Of a stretch of DNA of 32,728 nt, positions 1 through 8,509 are shown in pieces (within the stretch, counting starts at the first letter, position 1; each line of letters starts with the position of its first letter). Source of the stretch: an uncultured Bacilli bacterium (GTDB lineage: Bacteria; Bacillota_I; Bacilli_A; RF39; UBA660); assembly GCA_934098555.1 (NCBI GenBank), contig CAKOOQ010000011.1, positions 1 through 32,728 of the forward strand, written 5' to 3'. The notes under the pieces are model-generated. The model had not been told where the DNA came from and did not search any database. It saw only the letters and a list, made by a program, of their open reading frames with translations. A program made the position numbers and the translations under genes.

Positions 1-1740
1 ACAAAAAGTGATAGTTATGTTTCTTTTGATGGAGTAGATGATTATATTGATTTAGGACTTGAAAATTACGATTTTGGCAAAAATGTAACAATATCTTTAA
101 AATTTAAAGTTAAAAGTTATGCAAAAAAATTAGAAATTTTTAATAATTATGAAAACGCTGGATTTGGCTTTTTTACAAGTCCGTCAGACCAAAATTCAAT
201 AGGCTTTTCGGTTTTTTCAGACACGGATAGCGATTATTATCGTGTTTTGTTATCAGAATTTATCCCTGAAGAACAAATTATAACACTCACTGGAACCTTT
301 GATGGTTCTACTTTAAAAATATACTTAAACGGTGTTTTGAATAACAGTAAGACGATAAATTCAACCAACATAAGAATTTCAATGTTATCTATATTATTAG
401 GGGCCAATCCTGAACAATACTCTAAACATAATGGTTTTAGTCCCATAGATATTTATGGTGCTGTTTTATATAATCGCACATTAACGGCTGAAGAAATAAA
501 AAATAACATGAGTGATGATATAAAAGTAACTAACAGTGAAGGCCTTTTACGTTTTGTTGATTTTACAGGCAAAAAAAATTATCAAGACAACGAAGTTATT
601 CCTGAAGATGTGATAGAGTCTTACTTTGTTTGGATACCTAAATATCGTTATAAACTATGGGACCTTGGTAACTATGATGGCCTAACTACTTTAGACTCTA
701 CTAAAGTTCATACGATAGATATTTTATTTGGTGACTACAATACTTCTGATGACAAGATAAAAGAGTGTACAACACCGATGAAAAGTGGTGAAAGTGGTCA
801 ATGTAAAGTGGGAGATTATATGACCCATCCATCCTTTTTAAGTATTCCAAGTACTGGTTTTTGGGTTGGGAAGTTTGAAACGGGTTATAAGGGAGCAGTA
901 AATAAAAGTCAGGCAGAAAATAATAATGTAGACATTTCTAAAATAGAAATAAAACCTGATGTTTTTAGTTGGTTGAAAACACAAGTATCTATCAGTTTTT
1001 TAAATAGTTATCAATATAAACGAAACTTAGATAGTCATTTGATGAAAAATACGGAATGGGGCGCGGTGGCTTTCCTATCACATTCAAAGTATGGTAATAA
1101 TACAAAAATTAGACAAAATAATGTGACAGCTCACAAAACAGGATATGCTGCGAATATCGAGCCTACTTGTGGCTATACGGGAAAAAATGAAGAATGTAAT
1201 GGTTATTGCGAGAATGATAGTTGCAGTAGTCCATACAATACAGCTACTGGTAACCTAGCGAGTACGACGGGCAATATTTATGGAATATATGATATGAGTG
1301 GTGGTAATTGGGAATACGTCATGGCTTTTGTTCAAAATGAAAGTCATACGATTTTAATTGGCTCAAATAGTAGTTTAACTTCTGGTTTTTCAGGTTTAAA
1401 TTATGATGGATCAATGATAACGAATGGGTATTCTCTTCCGGAAGCAAAATATTACGATTTATATAATACGACAACTTCTAGTACAAATTTAAAAGTACGA
1501 ATTCTTGGTGATGCGACTGGAGAACTTGGACCTATCTTTTCTAAAACTTATACAACCTCGGTTCGTAATTTAAGTAGCTGGTATGATAATCAAGCCGTCT
1601 TTTTAAGACTTGAAACACCTTTTTTAACGCGCAGTGGTGCTACTGATATTGGAATTAATAGTGGTATTTTTGCCTTCGATAATCAATATGGTCAGGCTTG
1701 TTCTTCCTATCGTATCATTTTAACTCCTAATCTAACTTGA
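1..1740 (+). CDS. Partial LamG + FGE/C-type-lectin-like surface protein (5' end outside window)
   Basis: The reading frame is open from base 1, so this is the 3' part of a longer gene (579 residues visible) and an internal ATG should not be taken as the start. The first ~170 residues look like a LamG/concanavalin-type jelly roll: YVSFDGVDDYIDLG, then FDGSTLKIYLNGV and LYNRTLTAEEI. After a linker, a C-terminal domain resembles the formylglycine-generating-enzyme/C-type-lectin fold used by many surface and DGR target proteins: WIPKYRYKLW, FWVGKFETGY, NTEWGAVAFLS and GIYDMSGGNWEYVMAF. The protein ends at the end of that domain (GIFAFDNQYGQA...SYRIIL). It is probably exported and binds a ligand or glycan; it is not expected to be a sulfatase activator, because this fold is mostly non-enzymatic in such fusions. 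A terminator follows about 100 bases downstream. Fold assignment is from motif recognition, not a search. Confidence 0.75.
   Translation, partial: TKSDSYVSFDGVDDYIDLGLENYDFGKNVTISLKFKVKSYAKKLEIFNNYENAGFGFFTSPSDQNSIGFSVFSDTDSDYYRVLLSEFIPEEQIITLTGTFDGSTLKIYLNGVLNNSKTINSTNIRISMLSILLGANPEQYSKHNGFSPIDIYGAVLYNRTLTAEEIKNNMSDDIKVTNSEGLLRFVDFTGKKNYQDNEVIPEDVIESYFVWIPKYRYKLWDLGNYDGLTTLDSTKVHTIDILFGDYNTSDDKIKECTTPMKSGESGQCKVGDYMTHPSFLSIPSTGFWVGKFETGYKGAVNKSQAENNNVDISKIEIKPDVFSWLKTQVSISFLNSYQYKRNLDSHLMKNTEWGAVAFLSHSKYGNNTKIRQNNVTAHKTGYAANIEPTCGYTGKNEECNGYCENDSCSSPYNTATGNLASTTGNIYGIYDMSGGNWEYVMAFVQNESHTILIGSNSSLTSGFSGLNYDGSMITNGYSLPEAKYYDLYNTTTSSTNLKVRILGDATGELGPIFSKTYTTSVRNLSSWYDNQAVFLRLETPFLTRSGATDIGINSGIFAFDNQYGQACSSYRIILTPNLT
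1606..1728 (+). other. Possible DGR-type variable tail of the FGE-like domain
   Basis: The last ~40 codons of the FGE-like domain match the pattern (F/L)LR...G...G.FAF....G.A....(S/F)R at which DGR target proteins of this fold are diversified. Most codons here end in T or C (AGT GGT GCT ACT GAT ATT, then AAT AGT GGT ATT TTT GCC TTC GAT AAT). Unlike the two paralogues at the right end, base composition is not strikingly shifted, so support is weaker. No template repeat is visible in the window. Confidence 0.35.
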
Positions 1741-1837
1741 ATAAAAACAGAAATAGGGATAACTTCATTTATATTTTTGTCCTCTATGTGGTTATAGAAC
1801 TTTTTTTTCAAAATTATTTTAACTCCTACAAAACAAT

Positions 1838-1866
1838 AAAAAGCTTTAAATAAAGGCTTTTTTTTA
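1838..1866 (+). terminator. Rho-independent terminator after the LamG/FGE gene
   Basis: AAAAAGCTTTA and TAAAGGCTTTTTTTT form a short stem (one G-U pair) followed by a run of T. It lies about 100 bases after the stop at 1740 and ahead of the next gene. Confidence 0.7.
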
Positions 1867-1922
1867 TTCTTTTTCCATAATTTGTCGGAATTTGACGAAC
1901 GATTTTTTCATAAAAAAAAAGG

Positions 1923-1934
1923 AAATCGCGATTT
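1923..1934. repeat. 12-bp perfect palindrome AAATCGCGATTT upstream of the thioester gene
   Basis: AAATCGCGATTT reads the same on both strands and lies 31 bases before the ATG at 1966, between T-rich stretches. It could be an operator for the surface-protein/sortase pair; no promoter boxes are clear enough around it to say how it would act. Confidence 0.35.
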
Positions 1935-1965
1935 TTTTTTGAATATATAAGTAGGAGGGAAAAAT

Positions 1966-4647
1966 ATGAAAATAATTTTTAAAATGGTCGTCGCGTTTCT
2001 CCTTTTGTTTGTTACACAGGTAAACGCCACTACTTTCTCGTCGAACTACATAGGTAAATACCATTATGTAGAGTCGTCAGGAAGATGGGGGGATTTTGAA
2101 GCGTTTTATCGAACGGACAATAAAAAAACGGCTTACTGTATACAACCAGGTGTGAACAAAACGACAGAAGAGTATGAAGAATATAAAGGGTTAGATATGA
2201 GTATATTAGCATCAAAAGTAAGCTTAACAAAAGAAAAATTGGCAGAAATTAGTTTTTATGCCTATTATGGTTATGGCTATACTGGGCATTATGACTTTGC
2301 GTATTACGTTGCTACACAGGCTTTAATTTGGAATGCCTTAGGTCATTCTTATCAGTTTACATCGCAAAATAATCCCAGTAATCCATGGGCATATGTTATT
2401 GATGTACCATCTGAAATTAAAGTAAAGATGAATGAGATTCTTTCTCTTGTGCAAAATCATCAACAAGTTTTAGCTTCTTTAAATGGGAAACATTTTGAAA
2501 TAGCTTATAACACATCTTATTCTATCACCGACGATAATTTACGTTATGCAAAACTTACCGATGTGAATCCTGAGGTGGTTTTAAATGGTAATACTCTTAC
2601 CATTACCCCACGCGAAAACGGAACAAAAAGGGTGAATTTAGCCTTGAAGAAAGAAGGAACTTTTCGTGATGATTTAATTGTTTATCATCATGATAAAGGA
2701 CAAGATTTAATGCAGGCAGGAAGTGTTCCTACATCATTTTCTTTTACTTATGAAAGTTATGCGGGCTCAATAAAGCTTTATAAGTATGATTTCGAAACAA
2801 AATCATGTCAAACGGTTGGTCAAAGAGTATTAGATAAAGCTTTATATGCTGTTTTTGATGAAAATGGTAAACTATTTGAAAGTTTAAATATTATAAATTG
2901 TGAAGCTTCTTTAGATAATATTCCCGTTGGTAAATATTATATAAAAGAAGTGAAAGCTCCTTATGGTTATCTTTTAGATGGTCGTGGATATTTCTTTGAA
3001 GTTACGAAGGATAATGCAAATGTAACTCAGGAAATAACGGTTTATGATAGGGCTAAAACGACATTACTTAAAATTAATAAAAAGTATTTAGCTTACCACC
3101 ATATGTTGTTAAATGAAGAGGGGGCAACTTTCAAAATTTATAGTAATACCTCTCATAAAGAAGTTGGAGAAATTACCACTGATAGTCTTGGCAATGCCAG
3201 TATTGAGCTTCCCTATGATACGTATACTCTAGTACAAGTTAAAGGTAAAGAAAATTATAACTTCATACCAAATGAAACGATTACGGTGGATGATCTTACG
3301 CAAGAAGAAGTAAATCTTTATTTAGTAAATTATCCTAATTATGGATCTTTACATATAAAAAAATATGATGCGGATTCTAAAACGTGTTCTTCTTTAGGGA
3401 CAGCTTCATTGGAAGGAGCTATTTATGGCCTTTATCTTTTAGATGGCACTTTAGTTGAAAAAATTACTTTTCGTGATTGCGAAGCTAAATTAGATGACCT
3501 TATCTTAGGTGATTATTATCTTCAAGAAATAAAAGCTCCTTATGGCTACGAACTGGATTTAGAAAAACATTATATTACGTTAAATAATGAGTCTTTCGAA
3601 ATTACACTTTATGATAAAAGAAAAGAAGTGTCTTTAAAAATCAAAAAGCAATACCATTATGATACAGATAGTTATCTTAATGAAGAAAAAGCTGTTTTTG
3701 AAATTTATGATAAGTTAACCAATAAACAGGTTAAGGTGCTTACCACAGATGAAAATGGAGAAGCTTCTACAACGCTTTGGTATGGTAAATATATTATCAA
3801 ACAAGTCAAAGGTTTGGCTAATTATGAATTTATTGCGGATGAAGAGTTTGAAATTAATGATGATGCTTCAGATCTTTCGAAAACTTTTATCAATGAACCT
3901 TTTAAAAGAAAAATTCATTTAGTTAAAGTTACGAAAGATACCCATAAAAGAATTTATTTAGCCAATATTGCTTTTAAAATTTATGATAGGGAAAGAAAAA
4001 AATATATTTGTGAAAATGAAGATTGTCTTTATGAAACGAATCTTTTCGGGGAGTTTATGACAGGTAACTTATTTCCATCTACTTACGTTATTGAAGAAGT
4101 GAAAAAGAAAAATGATAATCTTCTTTATAATCCTTTGAAAATAGAAGTAAAAATTGGCGCCGATAGTGATGAAATTACTTTCGTTTCTTTCGAAAATGAA
4201 GTGGTTACTGGAAAAATTATTGTAAATAAAACCAATGAAAAGGGTGAGGCTTTAACAGGTGTTTTATTTGGTCTTTATGCGAGAGAAGACATTTATGATG
4301 TGAATAAAAAAATTATTTATCATCAAGGTGAGTTCATTAGTAAAGGTTATACCAATGAGCAGGGACAAATTATTTTTGAAGATTTGCCACTTGGTTCTTA
4401 TTTTGTAAAAGAATTAGAAACCTTAGAAGGATATTTATTGTCTGATGAGGAATATGATATAGAACTTTTATACCAAGACGAAGAAACACCGGTCATTCTA
4501 AAAGAGCTTTCGCTTATGAATATACTTGTTCCTAATACGAAGAAAGAATCTCTTTTACCTTTAATACTTTTGCTTGGTTTAAGTTTAAAAGGATGGATGG
4601 TTTTCTATGCCCAAAAAAAGAATGCTTCTTTTCCTTCTTTTGATTAG
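1966..4647 (+). CDS. Thioester-domain, SpaA/CnaB-repeat cell-wall-anchored adhesin
   Basis: 893 residues with a strong Shine-Dalgarno (AGGAGGG). Signal peptide about 1-21 (ends QVNA). Residues ~30-130 carry the two halves of a thioester domain: TAYCIQPG (Cys58) and ATQALIWNA (Gln118), the pair that forms an internal Cys-Gln thioester able to attach covalently to host or surface amines. At least five SpaA/prealbumin-like repeats follow, each recognisable by G.YY(I/L)(K/Q)E(V/I)KAPYGY-like ends, for example KYYIKEVKAPYGYLLD, DYYLQEIKAPYGYELD and SYFVKELETLEGYLL; the Glu is where CnaB isopeptide bonds are usually made. The C terminus has VPNTKKES, a hydrophobic stretch and a short polar tail, consistent with an LPxTG-like sorting signal for the sortase encoded immediately downstream, whose start overlaps this gene by 41 bases. 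Likely a stalk-like adhesin. Alternatives are a SpaA-type pilin tip or backbone. Confidence 0.88.
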   Translation: MKIIFKMVVAFLLLFVTQVNATTFSSNYIGKYHYVESSGRWGDFEAFYRTDNKKTAYCIQPGVNKTTEEYEEYKGLDMSILASKVSLTKEKLAEISFYAYYGYGYTGHYDFAYYVATQALIWNALGHSYQFTSQNNPSNPWAYVIDVPSEIKVKMNEILSLVQNHQQVLASLNGKHFEIAYNTSYSITDDNLRYAKLTDVNPEVVLNGNTLTITPRENGTKRVNLALKKEGTFRDDLIVYHHDKGQDLMQAGSVPTSFSFTYESYAGSIKLYKYDFETKSCQTVGQRVLDKALYAVFDENGKLFESLNIINCEASLDNIPVGKYYIKEVKAPYGYLLDGRGYFFEVTKDNANVTQEITVYDRAKTTLLKINKKYLAYHHMLLNEEGATFKIYSNTSHKEVGEITTDSLGNASIELPYDTYTLVQVKGKENYNFIPNETITVDDLTQEEVNLYLVNYPNYGSLHIKKYDADSKTCSSLGTASLEGAIYGLYLLDGTLVEKITFRDCEAKLDDLILGDYYLQEIKAPYGYELDLEKHYITLNNESFEITLYDKRKEVSLKIKKQYHYDTDSYLNEEKAVFEIYDKLTNKQVKVLTTDENGEASTTLWYGKYIIKQVKGLANYEFIADEEFEINDDASDLSKTFINEPFKRKIHLVKVTKDTHKRIYLANIAFKIYDRERKKYICENEDCLYETNLFGEFMTGNLFPSTYVIEEVKKKNDNLLYNPLKIEVKIGADSDEITFVSFENEVVTGKIIVNKTNEKGEALTGVLFGLYAREDIYDVNKKIIYHQGEFISKGYTNEQGQIIFEDLPLGSYFVKELETLEGYLLSDEEYDIELLYQDEETPVILKELSLMNILVPNTKKESLLPLILLLGLSLKGWMVFYAQKKNASFPSFD

Positions 4648-5167
4648 TGGTTTTTTTAGCCTATCTTTAAAAAAGGCTGGTAGGGTAGCCAATATATCAT
4701 CTTCGCCTTTCTCTTTTGATCAATATGCCTTTATAATTCATGAGAAGCGAGAAGAAGAAAAGCCTATAAGTATTCTTGAAATATCTAAGTTAGATTTGCA
4801 GCAAAACATATATGAAAAGAATTCCAAAGAAAATGATGTGGATAAAAATATCACTCTTTTAACAGATATATGTCTTTTAAAAGAGGATTGTACTCTTGTC
4901 TTGGCTGCACATTCTGGCTCAAGTGCTATCGCGTATTTTAAAAATTTGGATAAGCTAACCATCGGTGATGAAGCTATGTTGCATTATCAAGATAAAACGT
5001 ACCTTTTTGAACTTTTTTCTATCGAGAAAGTATCCAAAAATGGTCAACTTATTTTAAAAAAAGAAAAAGGAAAATATTTACTCTTAACAACGTGTGATAA
5101 ACAAGATGAAACTAAGCAAGACGTGTATTACTTCTATTTAAAGGATAAAAAAACACTTAATTTTTAG
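4607..5167 (+). CDS. Sortase, transpeptidase partner of the upstream adhesin
   Basis: 186 residues with an N-terminal hydrophobic segment (MLLFLLLISGFFSLSL) serving as membrane anchor, then a compact sortase beta-barrel. The catalytic His is in LVLAAHSGSS and the catalytic Cys in LLLTTCDKQ. The NLDKLTIGDEAML segment is the usual sortase turn after the His strand. The Arg normally found after the Cys strand (TC...R) is not seen: the aligned stretch is DETKQDVYYF, where a Lys or Gln sits instead. The start overlaps the adhesin gene, so translation is probably coupled, and the natural substrate is very likely that protein's VPNT-type signal. Short length and overlap suggest a dedicated (class B/D-like) enzyme; class is not certain. 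ATG at 4622 is an alternative start. Confidence 0.85.
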   Translation: MPKKRMLLFLLLISGFFSLSLKKAGRVANISSSPFSFDQYAFIIHEKREEEKPISILEISKLDLQQNIYEKNSKENDVDKNITLLTDICLLKEDCTLVLAAHSGSSAIAYFKNLDKLTIGDEAMLHYQDKTYLFELFSIEKVSKNGQLILKKEKGKYLLLTTCDKQDETKQDVYYFYLKDKKTLNF

Positions 5168-5180
5168 AAGTGTTTTTTTT
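5147..5180. terminator. Bidirectional terminator between sortase and the convergent small gene
   Basis: A-rich arm AAAAAAACACTT pairs with AAGTGTTTTTTTT around a 9-base loop. With A-run and T-run on the two sides it can terminate both the plus-strand sortase transcript and the minus-strand fhs transcript; both stop codons lie inside it. Confidence 0.85.
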
Positions 5181-5384
5181 ATGCCAATCTTCATAAGGAT
5201 CAAAATTATGTTCTTTTTCCCATTTTATATGATTTTCTCTGGCTACTTTGACGGCTTCGCACCCATTATTTGAAGTTATACTTGCTCCTTTTGTTACCAT
5301 GAAAACAGGTAAGTCATATTTCTGGGCTAGTTTTTTAACCTCGCTACAAAACAATCTCGCTTTTTCTATCTCTTTTTCGTTCAT
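5157..5384 (-). CDS. Small conserved-looking protein downstream of fhs, function unknown
   Basis: 75 residues, soluble, no signal peptide. Visible pattern: an amphipathic start (EIEKARLFCSEVKKLAQKYD), a hydrophobic strand LPVFMVTKGAS, then GCEAVKVARENHIKWEKEH and a tail with DPYEDW. Its ATG overlaps the fhs stop by one base (TAATG), so it is translationally coupled to fhs and sits last in that transcript. I do not recognise the family. The overlap and the protein-like composition make it a real gene rather than a chance frame. Confidence 0.75.
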   Translation of the reverse strand: MNEKEIEKARLFCSEVKKLAQKYDLPVFMVTKGASITSNNGCEAVKVARENHIKWEKEHNFDPYEDWHKKNTSKN

Positions 5385-6979
5385 TATATCATTCCTTCTA
5401 TTTGTAAGTTACTATCTATCGTCATAAAAAGGGCATTTGGATTTTTAGGCAGACCTGGCATATCAACAATATTGCCTAAGAAAATGACGATAAAACCGGC
5501 CCCATTTTTAAGTTCCATATCGCGAACATTTATCGTATAAGCCGTTGGATTTCCTAATTTTGTTTTATCATCACTGAAAGAATATTGGGTTTTTGCTATA
5601 CATATAGGAAGTTTATCAAAGTTTAATTCGGTTAATTTTTTCATTTTTAAAAGAGCTTCATCACTGTATACAATATCTTTGGCATGATAAATTTCTCGAC
5701 ATATCGTTTCTATTTTCTTTGATAAAGGACTATTTAAATCATAAAGAAAATGAAAATCTTGTTCTTTCTCTGTTAAAGAGATAATTTTTTTGGCTACTTC
5801 AGTAGTGCCTTTACTTCCTTCTTCATAGGCTTTTGATATTTCAAAAGGTATTTGCTTTTTTTCTAGAAAATCTTTAATAAATTGAATTTCTTCAAAAGTA
5901 TCTTCTTTAAAATGATTTAAAACAACTAAAATGTGGGAAGTAAACTTTTTTAGGTTATTTATATGAGCCTCTAAATTTACAATGCCTTTTTTTAAGTAAA
6001 CTAAAGAAGGTAGGCTAATTTCTTCTTTAGGGCACAAACCATTATGTTTTAAGGCTCTTAAAGTGACATTTAAAATGACTAAATCAGGAGCTATATTGTG
6101 TCTACAGACAATATCAAAAAACTTTTCAGCTCCTAAGTCAGCCCCAAAACCTGCCTCTGTAATAACGTAATCTTGTAAAGAAAGGGCCATCTTTAAAGAA
6201 ATGAGGGAACTACAACCATGAGCAATATTGGCAAAAGGTCCTCCGTGAACGATGACAGGATTATTTTCTAAACTCTGAACTAAATTGGGTTTTAAAGCGT
6301 CTTTAAGTAAAATAACTAGACTATCCGTGCATCTTAAATCACGGACAAAAAGGGGTTCATCGTTATAAGTATAACCAATTAAAATATTTTCTAAACGTCT
6401 TTTTAAATCACTTAAATCTTCGCTTAAACATAAAATGGCCATAATTTCACTCGCTGCGGTAATAGTAAATTTTTCTTTCCTATTATTTAATGTCACGCTT
6501 CTTAAAGCACGGTCATTCACGTCTAAACAGCGATGAAAGCAAATACTTTCAGGGTCTATATTAAGTTCATTTCCTTGAAAAATATGATTATCAATTAAAG
6601 AACATAAAAGATTATTTGCTGAGGTTATGGCATGCATATCACCTGTAAAATGAAGATTGATATCATCTTGTGGTACCATTTGGGCCATACCCCCACCCGT
6701 AGCTCCTCCTTTGATACCAAAAACGGGTCCCATGGCCGGTTCTCTTAAAACAGCAACACTTTCTTTATCTAGCTTTCTTAAAGCATCATTGATACCAATA
6801 CAAAGAGTTGTTTTTCCTTCACCATATGGTGTAGGATGAACCGATGTCACTAAAATAAGCTTGCCTTTTTCTTTGTTTACATTATGGATAGTATTTATTT
6901 TAGCTTTAAAGTGACCATAACACTCTAAATCCCCCTCTTTAATATGTAGCTGTTCTGCTATTTTTGTAATCTCTTTCAT
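5384..6979 (-). CDS. fhs: Formate-tetrahydrofolate ligase
   Basis: 531 residues, slightly shorter than the usual ~555. Makes 10-formyl-tetrahydrofolate from formate, ATP and THF, feeding purine and formyl-Met synthesis. The ATP-binding loop is PTPYGEGKTT at 49-58. Highly conserved stretches follow: LREPAMGPVFGIKGGATGGG, QDDINLHFTGDMHAI, FDIVCRHNIAPDLV and the C-terminal GFIVIFLGNIVDMPGLPKNP. Start has a GAAAGAGAGG ribosome site. A minus-strand promoter (TTGCAA, 16 nt, TAAAAT) lies at 7010-7037, back to back with the promoter of the plus-strand gene at 7085. Identification is secure. Confidence 0.97.
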   Translation of the reverse strand: MKEITKIAEQLHIKEGDLECYGHFKAKINTIHNVNKEKGKLILVTSVHPTPYGEGKTTLCIGINDALRKLDKESVAVLREPAMGPVFGIKGGATGGGMAQMVPQDDINLHFTGDMHAITSANNLLCSLIDNHIFQGNELNIDPESICFHRCLDVNDRALRSVTLNNRKEKFTITAASEIMAILCLSEDLSDLKRRLENILIGYTYNDEPLFVRDLRCTDSLVILLKDALKPNLVQSLENNPVIVHGGPFANIAHGCSSLISLKMALSLQDYVITEAGFGADLGAEKFFDIVCRHNIAPDLVILNVTLRALKHNGLCPKEEISLPSLVYLKKGIVNLEAHINNLKKFTSHILVVLNHFKEDTFEEIQFIKDFLEKKQIPFEISKAYEEGSKGTTEVAKKIISLTEKEQDFHFLYDLNSPLSKKIETICREIYHAKDIVYSDEALLKMKKLTELNFDKLPICIAKTQYSFSDDKTKLGNPTAYTINVRDMELKNGAGFIVIFLGNIVDMPGLPKNPNALFMTIDSNLQIEGMI

Positions 6980-7009
6980 TTTTAGCCTCTCTTTCTTCTA
7001 GCTATATTT

Positions 7010-7037
7010 ATTTTAACATATAGTATAGTGATTGCAA
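7010..7037 (-). promoter_or_regulatory. fhs promoter sharing its -35 box with the divergent gene
   Basis: On the minus strand TTGCAA (7037-7032) is followed after 16 nt by TAAAAT (7015-7010). TTGCAA is its own reverse complement, so the same six bases also serve the plus-strand promoter. Confidence 0.5.
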
Positions 7038-7060
7038 ATATTTCTAAAAAAGGATAAAAT
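7032..7060 (+). promoter_or_regulatory. Promoter of the 7085 gene
   Basis: TTGCAA at 7032-7037, 17-nt spacer, TAAAAT at 7055-7060, then an AAAGGCGAG ribosome site and ATG at 7085. Confidence 0.6.
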
Positions 7061-7084
7061 AACAAAACAAAGGCGAGATTAAAA

Positions 7085-8227
7085 ATGAAAGTAATAGATT
7101 TGGATTTAATAAAGAGATATGTTAATGGTGATGATTTACAAGATTTGGATATCGATGTTCTTGAAAACGACAAAGATTTTATGCTAAATGTGATTTGTTT
7201 TACCAATGACTATAAAATGTATGATTTATGTTCTGATAGGTTAAAAAAAGATTATGCTTTTGTAAAAGCACTTCTTTTAAAATTTAAGAATAATTCGGCT
7301 TTCGTTCTTAAAATAGCTAATTACTATATAGAAAATACTTCCTTTTTTGATACGAATCTCCGTGAATTAAATATTCTTTTAGCAACGGTGCTACCCGATA
7401 ATCTTTCTCAAAAATATAAAGTTCAAGCTTTAAGCTTTTATCATCTAGAACGATTTGAAATTAACCTCTCTTTTAGTCTAAGTAAAGATATCATTTCCAA
7501 AGAAAAATTAACGAATGTTTTAGGTATGGGTTTTGATATGATGTACGAGCTTTACTATCCAAGTGATATCATTTTAAATTATTTTGCGGAATGTCTTATT
7601 CATGAAATCATGGTCACGAATGAGATTTCTTTAGAACGTCTTTTGCATAAAGAATTTCAAAATCCTGATGAAATAACCAAGATAGGTTTAAATAATTATG
7701 TTCTTCGTTTATTAGGCCAATATGATATTTCTCTAAGTAATTATGTAAGTACGCATTTAAATCTAATAAAGGATTTAGTGGTAGAAATTAAAAAAATACA
7801 AAAAAATTGGTCAGTCTATATTAAAAAAGACGAAAGAAAACGGTATTTAACTATGTTTGATTTGGTTCATGAATATATGAGTGGAGCTCAAAGTTTTATC
7901 TCGGAAACAGAAATGCTTTATTATGTGGCCAAAAAAATAGGCGTTTTAGAAAAGGTACGCTATTATGATAGAGAAAGCCTTGGGATGGATGCTTCAGAAA
8001 TGGATATGGCTGGAAAAATTTGTTACGATTTTGTGAAAGAACAAATTGAAAGCCAATTAAAAGAACAAGCCGTTTACTTAAATGTTAAAAAAATTATGTT
8101 AAATCAACTTTATGGGGATAAACCTCTAGATTTAGATTCAATGCTTCTAGAAAAAAAGAACCCTTTGCCAAAAGGTTCCAAAGATAAAATTATAAAATTA
8201 AGTTTACATAAGAAAGGAAGCCTTTAA
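7085..8227 (+). CDS. Hypothetical cytoplasmic helical protein
   Basis: 380 residues, no signal peptide or membrane segment, rich in Leu, Lys, Asp and Tyr and apparently almost wholly alpha-helical. The first ~80 residues (NGDDLQDLDIDVLENDKDFMLNVI, then SDRLKKDYAFVKALLLKF) have a repeated 'conceal-a-helix' character resembling the short helical repeats of DUF4116-like proteins, but I would not assign it. The C terminus is basic (KGSKDKIIKLSLHKKGS). It has its own promoter and reads divergently from fhs, sharing the -35 box with it. Possible weak terminator about 115 bases downstream. Function unknown. Confidence 0.8.
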   Translation: MKVIDLDLIKRYVNGDDLQDLDIDVLENDKDFMLNVICFTNDYKMYDLCSDRLKKDYAFVKALLLKFKNNSAFVLKIANYYIENTSFFDTNLRELNILLATVLPDNLSQKYKVQALSFYHLERFEINLSFSLSKDIISKEKLTNVLGMGFDMMYELYYPSDIILNYFAECLIHEIMVTNEISLERLLHKEFQNPDEITKIGLNNYVLRLLGQYDISLSNYVSTHLNLIKDLVVEIKKIQKNWSVYIKKDERKRYLTMFDLVHEYMSGAQSFISETEMLYYVAKKIGVLEKVRYYDRESLGMDASEMDMAGKICYDFVKEQIESQLKEQAVYLNVKKIMLNQLYGDKPLDLDSMLLEKKNPLPKGSKDKIIKLSLHKKGSL

Positions 8228-8340
8228 AGCTTCTCTTTTAAATGACTGGGTTTAATACGTTCTAATCGGTAAGCAATATTTTCATATATTTTCACGATAG
8301 AATTTTCAAAAATATCTTTATTATGTTTGCATTTTTCTGA

Positions 8341-8366
8341 GGGTCCTATGAAAATAGGCCTTTTTA
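8341..8366 (+). terminator. Possible terminator for the 7085 transcript
   Basis: GGTCCTAT, loop GAAA, ATAGGCC followed by TTTTT on the plus strand; the stem has one bulged base. Confidence 0.4.
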
Positions 8367-8381
8367 TGCTGAAATATCTTA

Positions 8382-8418
8382 TGTGATACAACTTCTTAAG
8401 CAAGATAATTGTATCACA
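8382..8418. repeat. 10-bp perfect inverted repeat TGTGATACAA / TTGTATCACA
   Basis: Arms 8382-8391 and 8409-8418 with a 17-base loop. No T-run follows, so it is not a typical terminator. It could be an operator, an RNA hairpin or the end of a small lost element. Confidence 0.5.
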
Positions 8419-8461
8419 ATATTGGCAGGAATCCTTATGTTCCCTGCTTTTTTAGTTAAAC

Positions 8462-8509
8462 AAAAAAAGAACTGTAGAGTAAAATTAATTATTTAATTTA
8501 TCAACAGTT
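8462..8509 (-). terminator. Possible terminator of the YHYH protein gene
   Basis: On the minus strand AACTGT (8509-8504) pairs with ACAGTT (8475-8470), followed by CTTTTTTT. The loop is long and contains the stop codon of the gene, which lowers confidence. Confidence 0.4.

Larger units (their letters stand above)
8224..8451 (-). pseudogene. Start-less 75-codon open stretch, possible gene remnant
   Basis: On the minus strand the frame is open from a stop at 8452-8454 to TAA at 8224-8226, which overlaps the stop of the convergent 7085 gene. The translation has protein-like features: KDSCQYCDTIILLKKL with a CxxC, RPIFIGPSEKCKH and ENIAYRLERIKPSHLKEKL. There is no ATG or GTG near the beginning; a TTG near 8401 would give ~60 residues. 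It may be the 3' remnant of a decayed gene. Chance is not excluded and I do not recognise a family. Confidence 0.3.
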
